This document shows, one piece after another, positions 1 through 10,663 of a stretch of 64,000 nt of DNA (position 1 is the stretch's first letter; each line of letters starts with the position of its first letter). Source of the stretch: Acanthopleura granulata (Eukaryota > Mollusca > Polyplacophora > Chitonida > Chitonidae). Where the stretch lies: the NCBI GenBank assembly GCA_016165875.1, contig JABBOT010000006.1, forward strand, positions 1-64,000, written 5' to 3'. The notes below the pieces were generated by a model that had not been told where the DNA came from, searched no databases, and saw only the letters and a program-made list of their open reading frames with translations. The translations under genes and the position numbers were made by a program.

Positions 1-321
1 TCTTTTAAGAAAATTGGCCACAGTCTGAAAGGTTTTGTTGCGATTAGTTGGCGGCTGTAAAATAGAGAAGAGGGCAAAATGCCGTAAGCCTATGGAATAC
101 AAGTCTCGGTGCAACAGCCGTCCAGGGACAGAGTGTCCAGTACATGTAAACTGGAGGTGGGCAACATCATCAGTAACTAAACATACGTCACATAAACCAG
201 ATGGGTGCAAATTAATTCTATGTAAATAGGTATTTAAAGGTATGTGTCCAGAGATAAGTCGGAAAATCAAACAACTCATCTTGCCGAGAACCTAGGGAAA
301 AGGACAAATTAGACCAGACAG
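1..321 (-). pseudogene. LINE ORF2 C-terminal tail (fragment)
   Basis: The minus-strand frame shows a cysteine/histidine cluster (CDVCLVTDDVAHLQFTC), the C-X2-C...H-X4-C pattern found after RNase H in I and Jockey group LINE ORF2 proteins. A frameshift near 275 separates the tail from the residues next to the deletion junction. The terminal residues and stop lie beyond the window edge; copy L1 shows them at 9438. Confidence 0.7.
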
Positions 322-325
322 AAAA

Positions 326-1093
326 ATCCTCAGAAAACGCCTTTACACATTCAGCTTTATAGACATCCCAGTTCGCCCTTTTAACACACCATCTGGGAGG
401 TTGACTTACTGGGTTCATGTGGTGATTAATATTACAAGTGACTAGGATAGGTAAGTGGTCGCTAAGGCAAGGACTTACTGTGTCTACAGACCAGTTAAAT
501 TACAGACCAATATCTGCAGAACAAAGAGTAAGGTCCAAGTGCGAAAAAATTACCCGAACGAGGGTCTATACGTGTACCTGTCCCATCATTTAATATGCAC
601 ATTTCATAATCATTAATAAAAGCTCTCATAACCCTTCCATCAGAATTCATATCGGAACTTCCACATAACTGTCCATGAGCATTCAAATCTCCATATAATA
701 TATAAGAGGTATTACAAGACACAAGAGAATCGAAATCCTTTCTGTCAAGATGACTAGAAGGGTTATATATATATTAACAACACTTGTAGGTGTACCATTA
801 CTGGTAGCAATATTAAAACACCCTGCCTCTATACTGTTAAAGGGAGGTAACTTTAATTTGGAATATGATAGACCGTCTTTCAAAAACATGGCCAGACCAC
901 CCTTCTCGCCTGTTTCCCTATCTACTCTGCCTATAAAATACCCAGGGTAGGCAAAATCTATATGTGGCTTTAAAAATGTTTCCTGGAGACATATTACGTG
1001 GGGAGTAGGCTTTACATTGTTCAAATAAAATTTAAATTCTTCCCCGTGAGAACTAAGCCCACGTATATTCTGATGTAGTAAGTGAAAAGCCAT
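326..1093 (-). pseudogene. LINE ORF2 endonuclease domain, frameshifted
   Basis: ORF2 starts at the minus-strand ATG at 1093 (MAFHLLHQNIRG). Endonuclease/exonuclease/phosphatase motifs appear in order: QNIRG, CLQET, GDLNAHG and SDHLPI, which carry the metal-binding and catalytic Asn, Glu, Asp and His residues. In a live element this domain nicks target DNA to prime reverse transcription. Two frameshifts break it: an extra TA in a (TA)n run near 765, and a one-base shift in a T6 run near 545. Both are shared with the other RT-deleted copies. Confidence 0.85.
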
Positions 1094-1211
1094 TGGTAAA
1101 AGGAGTAAAATAAGATAGGGGTAAGGTTTTGCATTATATAAAGGATACATTATCAACATTGATCTTCTGAGGACACAGATGATAAAATATTAGTTAGCCA
1201 TTTAAAAGAAT

Positions 1212-1768
1212 TTAAATCACCTCAGAATCAAGGTGGTTCTGGGCTATGCCAACAACAACTTGAACTAATCCCTTGGGGTCATCAATTTCAAGGACTTTAA
1301 TTAGTATCTCGCAAAAAATAGCGATCAGCTTTGTTACAGTAGAGAATGATACATCCTCAGTCTGCGTACACCCAGACGAAGGTGTCTGGGTGGTCACAGA
1401 CCTGGGAACAGGCCTTATCGGCTTGTAAACAGCAGGCTAGGGTTCCTCCTGCGGGAGGGGGGTCTCTGGTTAGCTGAGTCAGACAGCAGAGCCCTCGGGA
1501 AACACAGGGTGGGTGTCACTATGAACGGATTTTAAAGCTTCTGCAAAGGAAATTTTCTGAGTTGAGACAAGAACGAATTTGAATGTAATTTCCATACAAT
1601 ATCCCGCCCCATAAGACACATTAACGAGACAGCTTTTTTAACTTGGGTAGCACTGCTGCATACCACTAACAAATCTCTACCATTAATCTTGTTTACTTGT
1701 TTTACATTCCCTATTGTCTGCTGTAGGCTTTGTCCACACTTAATGGGATTCCACCCACTTACAGGCAA
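1212..1768 (-). pseudogene. LINE ORF1 remnant (RRM-like, zinc knuckles missing)
   Basis: The N-terminal part (1532-1768) has a fold-like segment around INGRDLLVVCSSATQVKKAV, resembling the RRM-like region of I/Nimb ORF1 RNA-binding proteins. The C-terminal part (1212-1397) contains a helix-rich segment around FCEILIKVLEIDDPKGL. The two frames are separated by a TAG and a frameshift at about 1400-1530. The CCHC knuckles usual for this ORF1 family are absent, so an internal deletion is likely. ORF2 begins about 120 bp downstream. Confidence 0.65.
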
Positions 1769-2488
1769 ACCCCCCCAATAGATGAAATCAAAACGTTATT
1801 ATTACTAATGCTTTGTCTCTGATTTACCTGCTTCACTTTTCTTCCTTCTTGGCAGTTCCATTCAGCTGAAAAAGCGCTCATGTGCTTGGTGGTGCCTCTT
1901 GTTTCTACAATTTCCATGTCTCCCCTTCGGTATCATCCGTGGTTGTAACTAGCTACTAATTACTAACTAATTAGGTGCATACACAAGGGAGTTATTACAC
2001 AACAGTTAGAATAGAAGAGGTTGCTCGGGAGCTGCTCCGAGCCAGGGATAAGACACGAAAGGCGCTCTGTTAGTTGCAGAAGAAACAGTGCAAATACAGG
2101 GTTTCCTATCCCACAATTCTATACTACACCTAAAGTATAGTAACTTATGGCCCTATGCTACTATGTAAAACGAATCATATTTGCCTACTAATTCCTGGAT
2201 ATAACCCTTATATTATGATTTAACTATGTTTCTAGTAAGTGTGTTTGGTATTAAACCAGGCCTAAGACTGGATGAGAAAAAAAAAACAACAACAAGCCCA
2301 ATAAACAAGCCACAAAACTGATCAATTTATGACGCAAATATATTAGAAAATATTGCCAAAAAACTATCCACTACACAACCCTATTGAAACCAATCTCAAT
2401 AAGTGTCTGTAATAGAAAGGGTGTTACAGTGACCTGCCATGTCCAGACATGATGCTTTCTATCTTGATTGGGGGTTGATTTGTATTGG

Positions 2489-4344
2489 GTCATTCCATCC
2501 ATCCATCACTCACTTCATCCGTCCATCAGTCATTCCATCACTCATTCCATGTGTCCATCACTCATTTAATCCGTCCATCCCTTACTCATTCACTCTCACT
2601 GACTCACTCATTTCCATCCGTCCATCAATCATTCATTCTCTCACTCATTCCATCCCTCACTCATTGACTCACTCATTCCATTCGTCCATCTATCACTCAT
2701 TCATTCACTCTCATTCCATCTGTCCATCGCTCACTCATTCACTCACTTTCTCCCACTCATTCTGTCCATTTACCACTCATTCCATCCATCCTTCACTCAC
2801 TCATTCCATCTGCCCGTCCATCACTCACCCCATCTGTCCATCACTTATTCCATCCGTCACTCATTCACTCTCATTCCATCCGTCCGACACTCTTTCACTC
2901 ACTCATTCCATCTGTCCGACACTCTTTCACTCACACATTCCATCCGTCACTCACTCACTTCATTAGTCCATCTGTCACTCACTCACTTCATCCGCCACTC
3001 ACTTCATCCGTCCCTCACTCACTTCATCCGCCACTCACTTCATCCGTCCCTCACTCACTTAATCCGTCAATCCGTCACTCATTCACTTCTTCCGTCCATC
3101 CATCCCTCATTCACGCTCATTCCATCCGTCCGACACTCTTTCACTCACTCATTCCATCTGTCTGACACTCTTTCACTCACTCGTTCCATCCGTCACTCAC
3201 TCACTTCATTAGTCCATCCGTCACTCACTCACTTCATTACTCCATCTGTCACTCACTCACTTCATTAGTCCATCTGTCACTCACTCACTTCATCAGTCCA
3301 TCTGTCACTCACTCACTTCATCCGTCACTCACTTCATCCGTCCCTCACTCATCCGTCACTCACTTCATCCGTCCCTCACTCACTTAATCCGTCACTCATT
3401 CACTTCTTCCGTCCATCCATCCCTCATTCACTCTCATTCCATCCGTCCGTCATTCACTCTAATTCCTTCCGTCCATTAATTGGTGAATCCGTTTCTCAAC
3501 CAGCGAATCCGTGAATCCATCGGTGAAGCCATCCATTAGTGAATCCGTGAATCCATCCATCGGTGAATCCATGAATCCATTGGTGAATCCATCGATGAAT
3601 CCGTGAATCCATTGGTGAATCCATCGATGGGTGAATCCATAAATCCATTCATTGGTGAATCCATCGATCGGTGCATCCGTGAATCCATCGGTGAATCCGT
3701 GTATCCATCCATCGGTGAATTCATGTATCCATCCATCGGTGAATCCGTGAATAAATCGGTGAATCCATCCATCCGTGAACAAATCCCTGAATCTATCCAT
3801 CGGTGAATGCGTGAATCTATCCATCGGTGAAGGCGTGAATCTATCCATCGGTGAAGGCGTGAATCTATCCATCCATCTACCCACCCCTCCACCTCATCCC
3901 ATCCATTCATCCAACCATCAATTATTCAATCCATGAATTAATGAATGAATCCATTCCTCCATCCCTCCCTCAATCCATCCATCCACCCCTCCATCCATTT
4001 ATACATTGATCCATCCATCCATTCATCCTTCAATAAATCAGTTCCTCCAACCATACATGAATCAATCAATCAGTCAATTCATCCAACCATCCATCAATCA
4101 TCCATCAATCAGTCAATCAATCCATCCATCCCTCCAACCATCCACAAATCAATCAATCAGTCCATCAATCTACGAATCAAACAATCAGCCCTCCTTCCAT
4201 ATATCCCACCATACATCCTTTAATGTATCCTTCATTCAAATAATCCATCCATATCACCCATCCATCCGTTCATAAATAAGTCGTTCAATCAATCAATCCA
4301 TCAATAAATCAATCAAACCCCTCCATCCTTCCATTACTTCATAC
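2489..4344. repeat. Satellite S1, degenerate tetranucleotides, 1.86 kb
   Basis: There are three zones: 2489-3450 rich in CACT/CATT/CCAT blocks, 3450-3880 rich in GGTGAATCCGTGAATCCATC-like blocks, and 3880-4344 rich in ATCC/ATCA/AATC blocks. All look like drifted descendants of a four-base repeat. Long open frames (Ser/His/Pro-rich forward, Asp/Gly/Met/Phe-rich reverse) are a by-product of four-base periodicity. It sits exactly at the LINE 5' junction, where modules L1 to L3 have only a 34-bp linker. Confidence 0.95.
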
Positions 4345-4731
4345 ATCTCTGTACAAAATCGAGATTTCTGTTGGCAGATAACATAGAAAACAGTTATTGA
4401 TTTGAAGCGAATTAGATGTTGATATTGTGATTATTGTATACATCTGTGTGCTGTATGCCACCACATGACTAAAATACAGCACACACATAAATACATGGTG
4501 AACAGACGATCTATTTAGCAGCTTGAATTTTGGGCTTGGCAGAGTAAAAAAAGAACAAAAAAAACCCCACCATATATGTGATCATAACTGGATATTATCA
4601 CCATTATATTCAAACAGAAGAGGAAGGTGTAAGGCCTTTATATGTGTTAGAGCAGACTGTCCGAAAAAGAGGGCGTTAGAATGTCAGGATGTTACAACAT
4701 AAATGGACATAGATTGTATTGAGTACAGCTG
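4345..4731. repeat. Link segment K1 with hairpin and A-rich tract
   Basis: This roughly 0.39 kb block is present in every module. It holds a perfect 12-bp inverted repeat (4445-4456 with 4474-4485, 17-nt loop) and an A-rich tract near 4547-4564, then a conserved 170 bp. In the L modules the equivalent block continues into the LINE 3' side, so its right half may be LINE 3' UTR read on the minus strand. No coding potential is evident. Confidence 0.75.
4445..4485. repeat. 12-bp stem inverted repeat in link K1
   Basis: TGTGTGCTGTAT pairs with ATACAGCACACA across a 17-base loop. The L-module version (e.g. near 8937-8972) keeps a 10-bp stem. Its presence in all full-length links shows it predates the module duplications. 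Function is unknown. Confidence 0.8.
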
Positions 4732-4734
4732 AGT

Positions 4735-4924
4735 GAATGACACAGAGTCAATGAGAAATTTCCCAAGAGTACCCCCATCTTTAGTAACTCCCCTTTTCAC
4801 ACTTACAATTTCCTCTGAAATTTACATCTCCACACCTTCACAACTTGAGAACCAGTCAAGATATCTTTCATTCTCTAAAAACTTCCTTCAACAACTCACT
4901 CTGGCCTACAACAACAAACAAAAC
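4735..4924 (+). repeat. Left terminal direct repeat of C1
   Basis: It is homologous to 7212-7415 over most of its length (shared blocks around GAAATTTCCCAAGAGTACCC and CTCTGGCCTACAACAACAAA). Its first bases look internally shortened, consistent with loss between two GACAC repeats seen in the array units. It marks the 2.49 kb period. Confidence 0.8.
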
Positions 4925-7211
4925 TAATGCGTAAATACCATTTAGAAGTCACTGTTCATACAATGTTATCCAAAAACACACACCTTAAACAACATTTCAA
5001 CTTTCAGCTATGATTTTCATAAGAATTTAACCTGGAATGGTCACACAGATAGTGCAACAGGGAAGGCACTACTCAGGACTAATATGGGTTGAAAAATGGA
5101 CGTAAAACATGGAAAAGTCCACATAGTAGACGCCGATTATTGTCTGCGTGCAAAAATGTAAACCTATTGGTATCAACAAGTCTGTACATTGCCTGTTTCT
5201 CTCTGGTCAGCAATGGCAACATATAGCACGCAATTTAAAAAAACAACAAAAGCCATGTTCACAGTCAAGTATACACACCCCACAAGTCCTCCCATGTGAC
5301 AATCTACAGCCAAAGGGAAATGGTCAGTTATGTCACTTAATAAACCACCCACCCTAACCTCAATAAGTGCGCCACCCAGTTACAGCCACTCACCAGGACA
5401 GTGTCAGTGCATCAGGAAATGTGCCCTTCAACCCATCACTAATCACAGGATTAAGGGAACAGCAGTTAATGTTGGTGCACAAAGTTCAAAAGATTCTATA
5501 CAGGCTATAAAATTTCCAAGAAAAATTCATGTCACCACATCACATTCAGGCTCTCAGGCTAAACAGAGTAATAAGAACAGACTGATTTGCAAACTGGGAA
5601 TAAATGTACCATGGCCATCAGTTAAAAATCACATTGTCACAAGTCCATTATCAGCTGGTGAAAGTTCAATCAAAAGTATGCAGTTGGAAACATGCAATTC
5701 AGTGGCCACAATCACTCCTGAGGACATGGGGTGTTTCAGTAACTAACACCCACAGCTCTCCAGTGGGAAGCAGTGACACTGCCTTTGGAAAGACAGATGG
5801 ACACAGAGAAACACAGGCATCCAGACAGACAGGCAGATATACACAAAGACAGACATACGTACATGCCAACAGAGAGTGCGTGAGTTTTACCTGTCACACT
5901 GCACACTCATGTTGTTCAAAAACAGTGGCCATGATCCCACGTTGGGAGAGAACTTCAGCAAACACCTCACTTTGTCTTCAACAAGCTGGCAGAGTATGTG
6001 ATGACACGGGCAAACGGGAAGTCAGCCAGGAACAGGGTGGCAATGGGTTGTGCAAAAAGGCTGTGAAGTCCACTCCCCCTCAGCAACAGCTCATCAGACT
6101 GGTAGACCCCATCCACCTCAGCACATCACACTTCAAGAAGACCGGGTGACACTGCAGCCTTTGACGCGGACAAGCTTAATTCCACAACTAGAAAACACAG
6201 CAAACAAGAGAAACAATGTTAAATATTTACATTCATGCATGAAGTAGTCTAACGTTTAGTCAGCTGCTAAGATAACCCACAATAAACACACACACATCAT
6301 AAAAAACCACATGGATCATTTTCAGATGGCACACAGTTGGACATACTTCCTACTTTATATTCTGGACAAAAAAAGCTTCCTTTTCACCACACATTTAGTA
6401 GAAATGCATACCCATGCTTCTCCGGTGAACACATACCACCACCACCAACTGACTACCAGTCAATGTTCATGCCACAAATTTAATTTCATACAACCTGTAT
6501 CTTTTACTCACTCTCAAACATGAAAATAGTCAAAATTCATATTTTTCTTCAGACAATCACAACATTTATGCATACACATGTTGAGCATCCCAAACCGTCC
6601 TTACTCACCAAATATCTCCACTATACTCCCAAAAACTCAGCACTGAGTGCCCTAAACGTATGTTGACAGCCTGTGGCTAGCAGGCCACACACCACAATTA
6701 ATTTCCCATTTACTCACATGTTAACATTTGGCCTCACACCACTGTCCCTAAATGCAAACCCTAAACCCTACTCTCCTCGTTGTTCTTGTCCCCTGAGAAA
6801 ACTCCGGTCAAATTCCTCACGGCACAGGACTTCTGAAATATTTTTGAAAATTTGAAAAACAGCTGACAGGGGTCAAGGCCACCCACTGACAGGTCAGTCA
6901 GCCCTGATTTATCAATCACTACATTTGCCTTGCATGCATCCACCTACATTTCCTCAAAAACACACAAATTTATACCTGGAATGAAACTTTGAAGCCTGTC
7001 CTGCAAAATGATACCGTACAACAAGCAGGAAAAAATGAAAACAGGTGGCCCAGAGGAGCAAAGGAAAATATCTCTAAAAATAGAAAGGAACTAGCTTCAC
7101 GCCACCAAACCCAGAACCATTAATTGTGGTGTGTAGCCTAACAAGACCCCTTATCTTGTCTGATTTTAAAATCCTCACAAATTACCTTAACATGTTTCAA
7201 ACACTTCTCAC

Positions 7212-7415
7212 AAATGACAGACAACTCCAACCAAACACACAGTCAATAAGAAATTTCCCAAGAGTACCCCCATCTTTATTACCTCCCCTTTTCACACTTA
7301 CAATTTCCTCTGAAAGTCACAGCTCCACCCCTTAACTTGAGAACCAGTCAAGATACTTTCATTCTCTAAAAACCTTCCTTCAACAGCTCACTCTGGCCTA
7401 CAACAACAAACAAAA
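7212..7415 (+). repeat. Right terminal direct repeat of C1
   Basis: This is the partner of 4735-4924. It ends abruptly at ACAAACAAAA and joins the LINE ORF1/ORF2 spacer at 7416 (GGTAAGGTTTTGC). The same junction occurs at 20007, 26312 and 35857. Confidence 0.8.
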
Positions 7416-8797
7416 GGTAAGGTTTTGCATTATATAAAGGATACATTATCAACGTTGATCATCTGACGACACAGATGATAAAATATTAGTTAGCCCCTTA
7501 AAGAGTTTAAATCACCTCAGAACCAAGGTGGTTCTGGGCTATGCCAACAACAACTTGAACTAATGCCTTGGGGTCATCAATTTCAAAGACTTTAATTAGT
7601 ATCTCGCAAAAAATAGCAATCAGCTTTGTTACAGTAGAGAATGATTCGTCCTCAGTCTGCGTACACCTAGACGAAGGTGCCTGGGTGGTCATAGGCCTGG
7701 GAACAGGCCTTATCGGTTTGTAAACAGGGTAAGGTTCATCCTGCGGGGGGGAGGGGGGTCTGGTTAGCTGAGTCAGACAGCAAGGCCCGCTCATTAGAGC
7801 CCTCGGGAAACACAGGGTGGGTGTCACTATGAATGGATTTTAAAGCTTCTGCAAAGGAAATTTTCTGAGTGGATGACAAGAACGAATTTGAATGTAATTT
7901 CCATACGATATCCCGCCCCATAAGACACGTTAACGAGACAGCTTTTCTAACTTGGGTAGCACTGCTGCATACCACTAACAAATCTCTACCATTAATCTTG
8001 TTTACTTGTTTTACATTCCCTATTGTCTGCTGTAGGCTTTGTCCACACTTAATGGGATTCCACCCAGTTACAGGCAAACCCCCCCAATAGATGAAATCAA
8101 AACATTATTATTACTAATGCTTTGTCTCTGATTTACCTGCTTCACTTTTCTTCCTTCTTGGCAGTTCCATTCAGCTGAAAAAGCGCTCATGTGCTTGGTG
8201 GTGCCTCTTGTTTCTACAATTTCCATGTCTCCCCTTCGGTATCATCCGTGGTTGTAACTAGCTACTAATTACTAACTAATTAGGTGCATACACAAGGGAG
8301 TTATTACACAACAGTTAGAATAGAAGAGGTTGCTCGGGAGCTGCTCCGAGCCAGGGATAAGACACGAAAGGCGCTCTGTTAGTTGCAGAAGAAACAGTGC
8401 AAATACAGGGTTTCCTATCCCACAATTCTATACTACACCTAAAGTATAGTAACTTATGGCCCTATGCTACTATGTCAAACGAATCATATTTGCCTACTAA
8501 TTCCTGGATATAACCCTTATATTATGATTTAACTATGTTTCTAGTAAGTGTGTTTGGTATTAAACCAGGCCTAAGACTGGATGAGAAAAAAAAAACAACA
8601 ACAAGCCCAATAAACAAGCCACAAAACTGATCAATTTATGACGCAAATATATTAGAAAATATTGCCAAAAAACTATCCACTACACAACCCTATTGAAACC
8701 AATCTCAATAAGTGTCTGTAATAGAAAGGGTGTTGCAGTGACCTGCCATGTCCAGACATGATGCTTTCTATTTTGATTGGGGGTTGATTTGTATTGG
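7416..8797 (-). mobile_element. LINE 5' fragment D1 (ORF1 plus 5' region)
   Basis: This holds the ORF1/ORF2 spacer, the ORF1 remnant and the full 5' region, with all of ORF2 replaced by C1. The 5' region includes an imperfect palindrome (GCTCGGGAGCTGCTCCGAGC near 8332) and a C-rich/A-rich tract near 8586. Its right edge abuts the 34-bp linker of module L1. Confidence 0.85.
7507..8077 (-). pseudogene. LINE ORF1 remnant in D1
   Basis: The N-terminal RRM-like frame (7736-8077) and the C-terminal frame (7507-7827) overlap in different phases; the shift falls in the G-rich tract near 7746-7757. Otherwise this is one of the less decayed ORF1 copies: no stop interrupts either part. The zinc-knuckle region is missing as in all copies. 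Confidence 0.65.
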
Positions 8798-9437
8798 CGC
8801 TTTTCAGGCTCAAGGGGCTGATGTGCGCCATATCTGTACAATATTGAGATTTCTGTTGGAAGATATCATGGAAAACAACCAGTTATTGATTTGAAATGAA
8901 CTATACGTTGATATTTTAATTTATTGTATACATCTATGTGCTGTATGCCACCACATGACTACAATACAGCACAGCTGAATACATGGTGAACAGACGATTT
9001 ATTTAGCAGCTTGAATTTTGGGCTTGGCAGTGTAAAAAAAAAAAAAAAAGAAAATAAAAAGAAAAAAAAAAGAAGAAAAACCACCATGTATGTGATCATA
9101 ACTGGATATTACCACCAATATATTCAAACAGAAGAGGAAGGTGTAAGGCCTATATATGTGTTAGAGCAGATTGTCAGGAAAAGAGGGCGTTAGAATGTCA
9201 GGATGTTACAACATGTATGGACAGAGATTGTATTGAGTACAGCTGAAGAACATACATATAGATGACACAAGAAAAAGAGGATAACATACATCAGCTCAGA
9301 TACGTTCCTTTCCGCATAAAACACAACCACCACCATAAAAACGGGTTGACTAGTCTAGAGATTTTTATAATTACATGCAATCATTAATGTTTCCACACAT
9401 GTTGAAGATGCATTCATGTTACTTCTGGCTAGGTAGA
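8798..9437. repeat. Link segment of module L1, with 34-bp linker instead of satellite
   Basis: 8798-8831 (starting CGCTTTTCAGGCTC) replaces the 1.86 kb satellite found at the same junction elsewhere. The hairpin, a long A-rich tract (about 9031-9080) and a LINE 3' UTR-like stretch up to the ORF2 stop at 9438 follow. The segment is repeated at 11,939-12,578. Confidence 0.75.
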
Positions 9438-9773
9438 TTAAAAGTGTTGACATCTTTTAAGAAAATTGGCCACAGTCTGAAAGGTTTTGTTGCGATTAGT
9501 TGGCGGCTGTAAAATAGAGAAGAGGGTAAAATGCCGTAAGCCTATGGAATACAAGTCTCGGTGCAACAGCCGTCCAGGGACAGAGTGTCCAGTACATGTA
9601 AACTGGAGGTGGGCAACATCATCAGTAACTAAACATACGTCACATAAACCAGATGGGTGCAAATTAATTCTATGTAAATAGGTATTTAAAGGTATGTGTC
9701 CAGAGATAAGTCGGAAAATCAAACAACTCATCTTGCCGAGAACCTAGGGAAAAGGACAAATTAGACCAGACAG
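9438..9773 (-). pseudogene. LINE ORF2 C-terminal tail in L1
   Basis: The complete tail ends KRCQHF and a stop at 9438-9440. The Cys/His cluster (CDVC ... HLQFTC) is intact. A frameshift near 9725 separates it from the segment that follows the RT-deletion junction (NLSFSLGSRQDEL). Without RT and RNase H the tail has no working partner. Confidence 0.75.
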
Positions 9774-9777
9774 AAAA

Positions 9778-10545
9778 ATCCTCAGAAAACGCCTTTACAC
9801 ATTCAGCTTTATAGACATCCCAGTTCGCCCTTTTAACACACCATCTGGGAGGTTGACTTACTGGGTTCATGTGGTGATTAATATTACAAGTGACTAGGAT
9901 AGGTAAGTGGTCGCTAAGGCAAGGACTTACTGTGTCTACAGACCAGTTAAAAAACAGACCAATATCTGCAGAACAAAGAGTAAGGTCCAAGTGCGAAAAA
10001 ATTACCCGAACGAGGGTCTATACGTGTACCTGTCCCATCATTTAATATGCACATTTCATAATCATTAATAAAAGCTCTCATAACCCTTCCATCAGAATTC
10101 ATATCGGAACTTCCACATAACTGTCCATGAGCATTCAAATCTCCATATAATATATAAGAGGTATTACAAGACACAAGAGAATCGAAATCCTTTCTGTCAA
10201 GATGACTAGAAGGGTTATATATATATTAACAACACTTGTAGGTGTACCATTACTGGTAGCAATATTAAAACACCCTGCCTCTATACTGTTAAAGGGAGGT
10301 AACTTTAATTTGGAATATGATAGACCGTCTTTCAAAAACATGGCCAGACCACCCTTCTCGCCTGTTTCCCTATCTACTCTGCCTATAAAATACCCAGGGT
10401 AGGCAAAATCTATATGTGGCTTTAAAAATGTTTCCTGGAGACATATTACGTGGGGAGTAGGCTTTACATTGTTCAAATAAAATTTAAATTCTTCCCCGTG
10501 AGAACTAAGCCCACGTATATTCTGATGTAGTAAGTGAAAAGCCAT
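9778..10545 (-). pseudogene. LINE ORF2 endonuclease in L1, frameshifted
   Basis: It starts at the ATG at 10545. All four EEP motif blocks are present but fall in three frames: the first ends in a (TA)n run near 10,218, the second in the T6 run near 9,998. Sequence past SDHLPI continues to KAFSED and then jumps across the deletion at about 9,775. Confidence 0.85.
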
Positions 10546-10663
10546 TGGTAAAAGGAGTAAAATAAGATAGGGGTAAGGTTTTGCATTATATAAAGGATAC
10601 ATTATCAACATTGATCTTCTGAGGACACAGATGATAAAATATTAGTTAGCCATTTAAAAGAAT

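Larger units (their letters stand above)
1..2488 (-). mobile_element. LINE copy L0, I/Nimb-type, RT deleted, cut by window edge
   Basis: Read on the minus strand, this copy runs 5' region (about 1790-2488), ORF1 remnant, ORF2 endonuclease, then the ORF2 C-terminal tail, which is cut at base 1. The whole reverse transcriptase and RNase H are missing between about 321 and 326. The protein set (RRM-like ORF1, AP-type endonuclease, C-terminal Cys/His motif, and RT plus RNase H in the related piece at 40.7-43.4 kb) fits the I superfamily of LINEs; I or Nimb cannot be separated by eye. It matches 12,592-15,079 at a constant offset of 12,591 bp. The right edge, where LINE sequence meets satellite, is the module boundary used throughout the locus. 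Confidence 0.85.
4732..7415 (+). repeat. C module, copy C1 (2,684 bp), flanked by 0.2-kb direct repeats
   Basis: This is non-coding middle-repetitive DNA of unknown origin. Sequence near its left end (about 4735-4924) recurs at its right end (about 7212-7415), so C1 is one 2.49 kb period plus about 0.2 kb. The same period forms the inverted tandem array at 48.75-64 kb. Relative to module L1, C1 replaces the LINE 3' UTR, C-terminal tail and endonuclease (the equivalent of 9246-10571). A 181-codon open frame (5604-6149) persists in several copies, but the changes sampled between copies are mostly non-synonymous, so I do not call it a gene. No transposase, RT or terminal TG...CA is visible. Confidence 0.85.

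Noticed and set aside
750..950. 66-codon plus-strand frame opposite the LINE endonuclease
   Set aside because: It is the antisense shadow of the endonuclease and repeats wherever that segment does.
2439..2966. 175-codon Ser/His/Pro-rich open frame starting in LINE DNA and running into satellite (also at 15,030 and 21,369)
   Set aside because: A tetranucleotide repeat without stop words is open by chance; the copies are identical because the DNA is duplicated, and the peptide is only a low-complexity readout.
3459..3910. Asp/Gly/Met-rich reverse open frames in the satellite
   Set aside because: They come from the same four-base periodicity, in overlapping frames on both strands; no domain or start context.
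5604..6149. 181-codon open frame conserved in length in C1-C3 and, at 180-181 codons, in R2, R3, R4 and R6
   Set aside because: It is tempting because two diverged groups keep it open almost without indels. In the roughly 200 bases I compared, most changes are amino-acid changing, which is not the pattern of a selected protein, and C4, R1 and R5 are broken. A dN/dS test would settle it.
6740..6780. CCCTAAACCCTA, telomere-like text in C units
   Set aside because: Only one to two units occur inside each 2.49 kb period; not a telomere array.
4732..7415. C as an LTR retrotransposon with 0.2-kb LTRs
   Set aside because: No TG...CA ends, primer-binding site, polypurine tract, target duplication or coding region is visible. 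Kept only as an alternative in the findings.
9031..9080. A-rich tract as the poly-A tail of the LINE
   Set aside because: The LINE is on the minus strand, so its tail would appear as T on the plus strand; the tract is A-rich on the plus strand.
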